A DNA stretch of 28,215 bases, from assembly GCA_003162255.1 (NCBI GenBank), contig PMMJ01000530.1, positions 1 through 28,215 of the forward strand. The letters run 5' to 3'. Shown piece by piece: positions 22,322-28,215 of this stretch; the first letter of the stretch is position 1; the number at the start of each line of letters is the position of its first letter. The notes beneath the pieces were generated by a model. That model searched no databases. It was not told the origin of the DNA and saw only the letters and a list, made by a program, of their open reading frames with translations. The position numbers and the translations under genes were made by a program. Source of the stretch: Acidobacteriaceae bacterium. GTDB taxonomy: Bacteria > Acidobacteriota > Terriglobia > Terriglobales > Acidobacteriaceae.

Positions 22322-24250
22322 TCATCGAGCCGATTGACGCGGCTCGCCGGTGGATTCAAAACTCGCTCCAGCCACAGGGCTACCCGATGCCAGGAGGTTA
22401 CGAATCTTCTCGCGGTTAGGGCCGGCGCGGTTGATAGCCTCCGCCAGGCTGCGCAGCGCCTGCTCGACCGGCGTGCCTTCCGGCAAGCGGAAGATCCAGG
22501 GAATGTTGGTCGTGGTCAGCGTGCGGTCGGAAGAGATGGCAACCACGGGAATGAACGCCTTCACGCCGATTTGTTCCGCCAGGTGGCTGGAAGCGCGGTC
22601 GAGTGCGATCAAGGCCAGAGCATGACCTTGATAGACCGCCTTTACGAGTTCGTCGGAAGCTTTTCCCCAGGAAAGCTGCGAGGGAATCCCGATCAGAGAT
22701 ATCGGTTGGCCTTGGCCGTTAATCGCGCGAAGCAAACTTATCACCTCAGGGGAGTGGACGATTTCATCGGCGCGCGGCCCGAAAACCCCGATTTGTAGCG
22801 CGTCAGTCTTTTCATCGGCCAGCGGCGGTCCTGAATACTGCACTCCGTTCTCTCCCACGCGAGCATACGGCTTCTCCATGGTGATGCGGCGGTACTCCAC
22901 TTTTCCATTGTGTACGCGCGCGAGAAACAGTGGAGCGATGTTCTTGCAGTTCGGATCGAACACCATGTCGCCGGTCACGCCCTTATAGTTCTCGACGCCG
23001 GTGAGTGCGTCGCGGATACGTCCGCGGTTGAGGCCGGCGCGGCAGATCGCATTCAGAAGGACCTGCATCGCATCGTAAGCCAGCGATGCGAAGTGGTCCG
23101 GCTTCTCGTTGAAGCGCGCCTCGTAGTGGGCGTTGAAGTCAAGCCAGCGCGGGTCGGTGCGGGTCGGATCGTACGGAAAAACAGCCTCGAAGCCTTCGGC
23201 AGCCGGCCCGGCCAGCTTGACGAGATCGTCGTCGCCAGTTCCACTGATCGTGCGATGACTGCCGAACACGCGCTGCTTCATGCCGAGCTCTTGCATCTGC
23301 TTCAGGATGGCGGCGGCGTAGCCAACGTCGGTCCAAAGAACGATCCCGTCAACGCGGGAATCCTCGATCACCTGCAGTTGGTGGCGGAAATCGGTATCGC
23401 CGGGGCGGAACTTCTGCTCGATGACTACTGGGTGGCCCAGACGGCGCGACGCGTCGCGAAACTTGATGACTCCAAAGCGGCCGTAGCGGTCATTCACGCG
23501 CAGCAGCGCTACCCGCTTCAGGCCGAGTTCGCTGTAAATATGGCGCGCCAGTGTGTAGCCCTGTTCACGGTCGTCCTGAATAGTAATGAAAGACCACGGG
23601 ATAATGGTCTCGGGAATAGTCGGATCGGTCGAGGCGCTGATGACCAGCGGAGTTTCGGCTTTCAGCGTCAGGCGAAGGGCGATGTGCGTGGATTCCGAGC
23701 TAATGGAGCCGAACATAGCCCAAACTTTGTCGTCATAGATCATCCTGACAGCATCGTTCGAGGCAGCGCCCCAGATGGCGGAATCTTTTGCAACGCCGGC
23801 AGCGGCAGCGTTGCTGTTCTGCCAATTGTTATAGTCGTTGTGGAGCACGAGGCGGAAGGGTTTGCCACAGTAACCCCCAGCAGCATTGGCCTCGTCAATC
23901 GCCATTCTTGCGCCATTCAGCATGCGATTCCCGAGCATCTGGTCGGGGTGGTCGTAGAGCGGCGCCAGAAAGCCAATACGAATCTCGTTCAAGTCCTTGA
24001 GGTCGGGATCGGGGATGTCGCGAGCGGCGCCGTTGTATTCGACTAGGTCCTGATAGTACTCGAAGTAAGGAGTGGTGAACTTGGAGAATGGCTGCAGGTC
24101 CTCAGGCGCGCCGGTGTATGGCTTCAGCGAGCGGGCCGCGGGCCGGCCCGGGGGATTGCTGCCACAAGAACACGGCGAGGACGTCTGGGTCCGCGCCGTG
24201 GACACGAGCACTGCAGCGGCCGCAACGAAACACACCAGCACACGACGCAT
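22322..24250 (-). CDS. Extended LivJ-like periplasmic binding protein with C-terminal partial duplication
   Basis: An exported 642-residue protein (signal MRRVLVCFVAAAAVLVSTA). Residues about 88-425 are a type 1 periplasmic binding fold as in branched-chain amino-acid/amide transporters (IRIGFLAPLYD, MLNGARMAIDEANAAGG, ISASTDPT, RVALLRVNDRYGRFG). Usual family members are about 380-420 residues long. The extra C-terminal domain (485-623) repeats parts of the first. Residues 539-606 match 171-238 (both contain the sequence SxDxT...T.IPW.F), and AINRAGPNREKIRNLL (605-620) matches AICRAGLNRGRIRDAL (401-416). The ATG at 24250 follows AAGGAG. No permease or ATPase gene is nearby, so it may be a sensor or partner of the cytochrome rather than a transporter part. 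Ligand unknown. Confidence 0.8.
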   Translation of the reverse strand: MRRVLVCFVAAAAVLVSTARTQTSSPCSCGSNPPGRPAARSLKPYTGAPEDLQPFSKFTTPYFEYYQDLVEYNGAARDIPDPDLKDLNEIRIGFLAPLYDHPDQMLGNRMLNGARMAIDEANAAGGYCGKPFRLVLHNDYNNWQNSNAAAAGVAKDSAIWGAASNDAVRMIYDDKVWAMFGSISSESTHIALRLTLKAETPLVISASTDPTIPETIIPWSFITIQDDREQGYTLARHIYSELGLKRVALLRVNDRYGRFGVIKFRDASRRLGHPVVIEQKFRPGDTDFRHQLQVIEDSRVDGIVLWTDVGYAAAILKQMQELGMKQRVFGSHRTISGTGDDDLVKLAGPAAEGFEAVFPYDPTRTDPRWLDFNAHYEARFNEKPDHFASLAYDAMQVLLNAICRAGLNRGRIRDALTGVENYKGVTGDMVFDPNCKNIAPLFLARVHNGKVEYRRITMEKPYARVGENGVQYSGPPLADEKTDALQIGVFGPRADEIVHSPEVISLLRAINGQGQPISLIGIPSQLSWGKASDELVKAVYQGHALALIALDRASSHLAEQIGVKAFIPVVAISSDRTLTTTNIPWIFRLPEGTPVEQALRSLAEAINRAGPNREKIRNLLASGSPVAGASFESTGEPRQSAR

Positions 24251-24268
24251 AGCGCTACTCCTTGCTTG

Positions 24269-24751
24269 TTACTCCTTGGGCGATTCGCGGCGGAACATGG
24301 CAATCGCTTCGATTTCAACCAATAAGTCGGGGCGGCAGAGAATCACCTGTATGCCGGTCGAAGCCGGCAGCGGATCGAGCTTCTGCTCCTGGTAGAATGC
24401 GGTCCGCTCTTCGTTGAACTCCTTGTAGTCGCGCTCGATATCGCGGAGATAGCAGGTTGTGCGCACAACGTCATGCCAAGTTGCACCCTCGGAAGCTAGA
24501 AGCGCGGTGATGTTGTCGAAGGTGCGGCGCGTCTGGGCGCGAAGGTCGCCCACGTGCACCGTTCGGCCCTCGTCGTCGATGCTGGCCGTGCCTGAGATCA
24601 GCAGAATGACAAGCCCGTTCAAATCGATCCTCATGCCGCGCGAGAACGCGCTGCCGTAAGCGTAGGCCTCATTCAGCACTGAGTGGTTGGTGATGGCGCG
24701 CTTGACCACGGGCGCCGTTGTTATCTCCGCGAGTAACTCTTGAACGTTCAT
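24269..24751 (-). CDS. Rid-family (YjgF-like) protein lacking the catalytic arginine
   Basis: A 160-residue protein of the Rid fold, longer than the usual 125-130 because of N-terminal additions. The C-terminal LVEIEAIAMFRR keeps the Glu (E147) of the family motif. In RidA deaminases the sequence PARS supplies the Arg that binds the imine substrate; here it reads PAST, with Ser131 in the Arg position. Enamine/imine deaminase activity is thus unlikely, and it fits the less understood Rid groups. The ATG at 24751 has AAGGAG eight bases upstream. It lies 20 bases after the propeller gene and 18 before the binding-protein gene. No signal peptide is seen, so it is cytosolic in an operon of exported proteins. 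Confidence 0.85.
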   Translation of the reverse strand: MNVQELLAEITTAPVVKRAITNHSVLNEAYAYGSAFSRGMRIDLNGLVILLISGTASIDDEGRTVHVGDLRAQTRRTFDNITALLASEGATWHDVVRTTCYLRDIERDYKEFNEERTAFYQEQKLDPLPASTGIQVILCRPDLLVEIEAIAMFRRESPKE

Positions 24752-24771
24752 GGGTAAGACTCCTTGAAAAG

Positions 24772-25926
24772 CTACTTTTTCGGTATTGACCTCTGTACTT
24801 GAGAAACTTGTGCGCTTCCTGTCGAACCACTTTCTGTAGAACCATGTTGCCGAATACCGTGACTCAGGCCCTTCGCGGTCGCTACCCATAGGTCATCTCC
24901 CTGGAAGTCAACGCCGAGAATGTAGTTATGCGCCGGCGCGCTTTGCACCGCTATATTCTTGACGGCGCCAGCCGCATCTCGCACCAGCATTTCCGGTTTG
25001 TGCGTGTCGAGCGCGGGCCGATAGACCGCCCAGTTCGTGCCATCGTAATAAGCCAAGCCTTTATCGGTGGAGAACCAGGCGCGATTACCGTCGACGGCTT
25101 TGATCTGGCTCAGGAAGTTGCTCGGCAAGCCGCTGTCTTTCTGCAGGAAGTTGTGCCAGTAGCGGCCGTCGTAACGGCTGGCGCCGAAGTAAGTCGCGAC
25201 CCAGAGAATCTTGTCGACATAGCTGACCGATGTCGTAATTTCGTGAATCAATCCCTGGTCCTTCATCAACACCAGTTGGGTTTCGCCGTCAGGATCGTCG
25301 TATTGTTTCCAACGCTCGGTCTTGACGTCATATTCGAGCACTCCGCCGCCCCACACCGCGTAGTAAACCTTGTCTTCCGCTGGACTAACGGCATAAGTCC
25401 AGATCTCATACATGGGGGTATTGCGCTCGTTGAAGAGTGCCCATTGACCGCTACGCGTGTTGAGGCGGCTGGCCCCGGCAGCGGTCGCGACCCATAGGAA
25501 ATCTCCCTGCACGCCGACTCCGTAGACGATGTCGTTGCTCAAACCGGAATTGAGCTGGGTGAAGTTATCAATGCGTCCAGCGGAGACGCGGCTCAACCCG
25601 CCCATCGTGCCCACCCACAGATCGCCGGTACGTTTGTCGAGCGCAAGCGACAGAACGGCCTGGTGCGCCAGACCGTCAACGGGACGGTAGATCTTCCATG
25701 CGCCGTTTTCGTACCGGCCAAGCCCGTTCTCCGTGCCCGCCCAGATGCGAGTTCCGTCCACCAGAACGCAGAAGACGTGATTGTCGGGGAGGCCGTTGGC
25801 GGTGGTGAAGTTCTCCCACCGGAAGCGGGGCATATCAATATTTTGTGCAGTCGCGATCGGAATCCCGATCGCAACCACAACGAGCGCAGCCAGTCTCGCA
25901 AACAACATTCTCGGTTTTATCTTCAT
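24772..25926 (-). CDS. Exported two-component-regulator-type beta-propeller protein
   Basis: 384 residues with signal peptide MKIKPRMLFARLAALVVVAI...ATA. The mature part is a row of Reg_prop-like repeats: FTTANGLPDNHVFCVLVDG, then IWAGTENGLGRYENGAWKIY, LWVGTMGGLSRVSAG, LWVATAAGASRL, LWVATYFGASRYDG, AWFSTDKGLAYYDG, LWVATAKGLSHG. In other proteins these form the periplasmic sensor of hybrid kinases or GGDEF proteins. Here there is no transmembrane or output domain; a Ser/Gln-rich tail follows. The ATG at 25926 overlaps the cytochrome gene's stop as ATGA, so the two are coupled. It may bind a ligand or act as a scaffold for the cytochrome. Confidence 0.8.
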   Translation of the reverse strand: MKIKPRMLFARLAALVVVAIGIPIATAQNIDMPRFRWENFTTANGLPDNHVFCVLVDGTRIWAGTENGLGRYENGAWKIYRPVDGLAHQAVLSLALDKRTGDLWVGTMGGLSRVSAGRIDNFTQLNSGLSNDIVYGVGVQGDFLWVATAAGASRLNTRSGQWALFNERNTPMYEIWTYAVSPAEDKVYYAVWGGGVLEYDVKTERWKQYDDPDGETQLVLMKDQGLIHEITTSVSYVDKILWVATYFGASRYDGRYWHNFLQKDSGLPSNFLSQIKAVDGNRAWFSTDKGLAYYDGTNWAVYRPALDTHKPEMLVRDAAGAVKNIAVQSAPAHNYILGVDFQGDDLWVATAKGLSHGIRQHGSTESGSTGSAQVSQVQRSIPKK

Positions 25927-27857
25927 AACGTTTTCAGATATTCCACGAGATCGTTCAGTTCTTCTTTCCTGAGATCGTTGCTCACTCCGTGCGTATCTTT
26001 TGGGTTGAACACAGTCCAGATTTCTTCCAGTGATTGCGCCGAGCCATCGTGCAGATAGGGCGCGGAATAGACCACGTTGGGAAGCTGCGGCACATCGATC
26101 ACCGGCGAACGATCGGTGGACTTGCCGGTGCCAACGTCGACCTGCTGCTGGTTGGTGTACTTCGGCCCGCTGTGGCAATACGCACACTGGTTTTTTTCTG
26201 GAATCGGATTGCCATTCTTGTATTTCGTTCTCTCAAAGATCGCCTTGCCGCGCTCCTGCGCCGGCGTCAGCTCTCCATTCGGCAGGCGATAGCGATTGGG
26301 ACGATACGGAAGCGAGTAAACAAACTTCACGATGTCGGTGAGTTCCTGCGCGGTGAAACTCTGGGAGCGATAGAAAAACTTCTCTGTGCGCGGCCCGCAC
26401 TCGGTCGGCATGTCGGGGTTGCCGCCGTTCCACTTGAACGGCTCGGTGCCGGCCAGGTCCTCCAGCGATCGATTGTCCACGATATCTTTGCCAAAGCCGT
26501 CGGGCTCGAGGTCCCATTGCAGCCCGTCAATGGTCGCATCCAGATGGCAGTTCGCGCAGCCGAACTGGCCTTGAAATGCGTAGTCGGCGGTGAAGAAAAG
26601 CTGTTCTCCATGGCGGAGCGCGCTGATGGTCTTCGGTCCGCCGAGGTCGATCGTCGAGACTACCTTTTCGGAGGATGTGTCGATGACGGAAATATTGTCA
26701 TCGAGCCGGTTCGCCACATACAACCGCTTGCCATCCTGCGACAACAAAGCGCCGCGTGGATTGCGGCCGACTGGAATTCTCGCGGTCACGTAATTCGCCG
26801 CCGCGGAGAGATCATTCACAAGACCATTCGCGGACGATTGCCGGATGCGTGCCGAGTTTGCAGCAAAGCGCAGTAACTGACGCACGTCGATGACCGTCAC
26901 GTTCTCGGACCCGGCCGTGGTCACGAATATTTTGGACTTGTCCGGAGTAATGGCCACGGCCCAAGGCAGAGCATAGTAGCGGTCGAGCTCATCAATCGGC
27001 ACCTGAACCGTTCCCCCGACGTCATCGCCGAACAACGTCAGCGAGTCGCCGAAAGCCCAGCCATGCTCGACGTGCGCCAGCGGAATCAGGTTCTTGGGAC
27101 GGAGTTGGGCCGCTACTCCCAGCTTGCCGTCGGCAGAAAGCGCCACATGAAAAACGCCGGCGACGTTGTGCAGTTGCTTGCGGTCGACTACAGTCCGACG
27201 CGCGGTGTCGATAACAGTGATTTCCGAATTCGGTGGCGTCCGGAAGGCTCCGGCATTCGGATAGATGTGCGTGCCATAGATCCTCCTTCCATCGGCGGAC
27301 AGAGCGAGATAGCTCGCACCCCGCCCGGCCAGCAGTCGTTTGATTTCCTGCCCGCTATTGACATCGATCACGGAAATGTCGTTACTAAGGCGATTCGCAA
27401 CGTACAGCGTCTCGCCGCTCTGGTCGGAAACGATGCCGGTCGGTTCGAAGCCTGTGGCCAGCGCACGCACGACCTTCAGCGTCGCGGCATCGATCACCGA
27501 TACCGTGTCTGACCACGCATTCGTCACGTAAATCTGCCGGCCATCGCGCGACAACGCGATTCCGCGCGGCACGTGGCCCACGGGAACCGCGCTCACGACC
27601 TTGCCCGATTGAATATCCACAACCCGCAGTTCGTCGCTGCCCTGGCACACGACATAGAGTAGGCGGCCATCCGGCGACAACGCCATCTCGATTGGCGACA
27701 AGTAACGCTCGTTGGCTTCAGCGTCTGACCGCGCCGCTGGTTTAGCAGCGGGCGCAAGCAACAGCAGTGCAAGAGTTACGGCGAGAGTTAGTGCCAGCGC
27801 AGGACCGGCACTTGCCCTCACCTTTGCCTTGCTGCGCCATGTAGTCGCAACTTGCAT
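25923..27857 (-). CDS. YVTN beta-propeller di-haem cytochrome c (MauG/peroxidase-like C-terminus)
   Basis: 644 residues with a long hydrophobic signal (about 17-36). Residues 52-425 are YVTN repeats (for example LYVANRLSNDISVIDVNSG and LYVANRLDDNISVIDTSS), a seven-bladed type of surface propeller. The C-terminal domain has two haem c sites, CANCH (434-438) and CAYCH (558-562). It also has NVVYSAPYLHDGSAQSLEEI, resembling the signature of di-haem cytochrome c peroxidases and MauG. It is therefore a periplasmic redox protein, possibly an oxidase or peroxidase of an unknown substrate. The ATG at 27857 follows GGAGGAG directly after the stop of the preceding gene. Confidence 0.88.
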   Translation of the reverse strand: MQVATTWRSKAKVRASAGPALALTLAVTLALLLLAPAAKPAARSDAEANERYLSPIEMALSPDGRLLYVVCQGSDELRVVDIQSGKVVSAVPVGHVPRGIALSRDGRQIYVTNAWSDTVSVIDAATLKVVRALATGFEPTGIVSDQSGETLYVANRLSNDISVIDVNSGQEIKRLLAGRGASYLALSADGRRIYGTHIYPNAGAFRTPPNSEITVIDTARRTVVDRKQLHNVAGVFHVALSADGKLGVAAQLRPKNLIPLAHVEHGWAFGDSLTLFGDDVGGTVQVPIDELDRYYALPWAVAITPDKSKIFVTTAGSENVTVIDVRQLLRFAANSARIRQSSANGLVNDLSAAANYVTARIPVGRNPRGALLSQDGKRLYVANRLDDNISVIDTSSEKVVSTIDLGGPKTISALRHGEQLFFTADYAFQGQFGCANCHLDATIDGLQWDLEPDGFGKDIVDNRSLEDLAGTEPFKWNGGNPDMPTECGPRTEKFFYRSQSFTAQELTDIVKFVYSLPYRPNRYRLPNGELTPAQERGKAIFERTKYKNGNPIPEKNQCAYCHSGPKYTNQQQVDVGTGKSTDRSPVIDVPQLPNVVYSAPYLHDGSAQSLEEIWTVFNPKDTHGVSNDLRKEELNDLVEYLKTL

Positions 27858-28215
27858 CTACGGCTCCTCCACCGTGAGCACACGATCCACCGCCAGATTC
27901 TCGAGAATCTGATCCTTGCCGCTGGGCCAGTGGATGGTAAGCTTATCGACCTTCGCTGCGCTGCCCAAGCCAAAATGAATGCGGCCGTCGTCCTGCGAGA
28001 GATAGCCCGATCCTGCGAAGCGCTCGGCGATCTGCTTCCGTCCGCCGGAGAGTAACTCCAGGTGGGCGCCGATTCCATCGCGATTGCTCTTCTTCCCTTT
28101 CAACTTCACGGTCAGCCAATGATTGCTGTTCTGGGTGACGTTGTGCAGCAGCGTACCGGGCGCACCCAAATTCACGACGAATGCATCGACCTTTCCGTCA
28201 TTATCGTAGTCGGCA
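27858..28215 (-). CDS. CRTAC1/ASPIC (UnbV)-domain protein, C-terminal part
   Basis: Only the last 118 codons are in the window; the frame is open to the right edge, so the start is beyond it. The first residues, ADYDNDGKVDAFVVNLG, are an FG-GAP/VCBS calcium-binding repeat. The rest (NHWLTVKLKGKKSNRDGIGAHLEL, then LTIHWPSGKDQILENLAVDRVLTVEEP) is a full ASPIC/UnbV domain. Such proteins are exported and their function is poorly known. The stop TAG is followed at once by the cytochrome gene's ATG, so the two are in one operon. Confidence 0.88.
   Translation of the reverse strand, partial: ADYDNDGKVDAFVVNLGAPGTLLHNVTQNSNHWLTVKLKGKKSNRDGIGAHLELLSGGRKQIAERFAGSGYLSQDDGRIHFGLGSAAKVDKLTIHWPSGKDQILENLAVDRVLTVEEP

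Noticed and set aside
22910..24046. Long plus-strand open frame (378 codons) opposite the binding-protein gene
   Set aside because: It is the mirror of a clear periplasmic binding protein with signal peptide and ribosome site, and its translation has no family features.
1..28215. CRISPR arrays, tRNA/rRNA genes, insertion sequences, integrases
   Set aside because: No regularly spaced repeats, no tRNA-like cloverleaf or rRNA stretch and no transposase or recombinase motifs were seen in any gene.

Overview
The window reads as a dense, GC-rich bacterial chromosome segment with 21 protein-coding genes, no RNA genes and no recognisable mobile elements. Several family choices fit an Acidobacteriota-like soil or sediment bacterium: a cytosolic winged-helix regulator fused to TPRs, a CRTAC1/ASPIC-type protein, YVTN-propeller cytochromes, and a mixture of aerobic stress genes with a methanogen-style hydrogenase. 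This assignment is inferred from gene content only.

Layout. (1) 52-6969, plus strand: a compatible-solute block. It holds trehalose synthase (treS), a divergent glucosylglycerate-synthase-like glycosyltransferase, a small multi-span membrane protein, a trehalose-6-phosphate synthase fused to an N-terminal membrane sensor module, and trehalose-6-phosphate phosphatase (otsB). Trehalose can be made by two routes here. (2) 7542-11960, plus strand: a membrane-anchored multi-PAS GGDEF-EAL protein followed by a degenerate-receiver/PilZ protein, that is, a c-di-GMP turnover enzyme next to a likely c-di-GMP effector. (3) 12015-19519, minus strand: a tightly packed operon osmC-like, hdrC, hdrB, hdrA, mvhD, mvhG, mvhA and a hydrogenase maturation protease. 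This is a complete heterodisulfide-reductase/[NiFe]-hydrogenase electron-bifurcating complex of the Hdr-Mvh type, in an apparent bacterium. (4) 19906-21645, plus strand: a divergently transcribed winged-helix/TPR regulator. The 386-bp divergent gap holds two short perfect inverted repeats. (5) 21685-22221, minus strand: an exported Bcp-type peroxiredoxin with a good-looking promoter and a direct repeat upstream. (6) 22322-28215, minus strand: an operon running off the right edge. In transcription order it holds a CRTAC1/ASPIC protein (partial), a YVTN-propeller di-haem cytochrome, a secreted two-component-type propeller, a Rid-family protein and an unusually long LivJ-like binding protein with an internal duplication. 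No ABC permease or ATPase is visible.

The best candidate for something undescribed is block 3. A thiol-chemistry protein (OsmC family, with its canonical peroxidatic Cys replaced) heads an operon for an H2-linked disulfide reductase whose natural disulfide in bacteria is unknown. The sensor-TPS fusion and the duplicated binding protein with cytochrome and propeller partners are next. All start choices were made by ribosome-binding-site position and neighbouring overlaps; no database search was possible.
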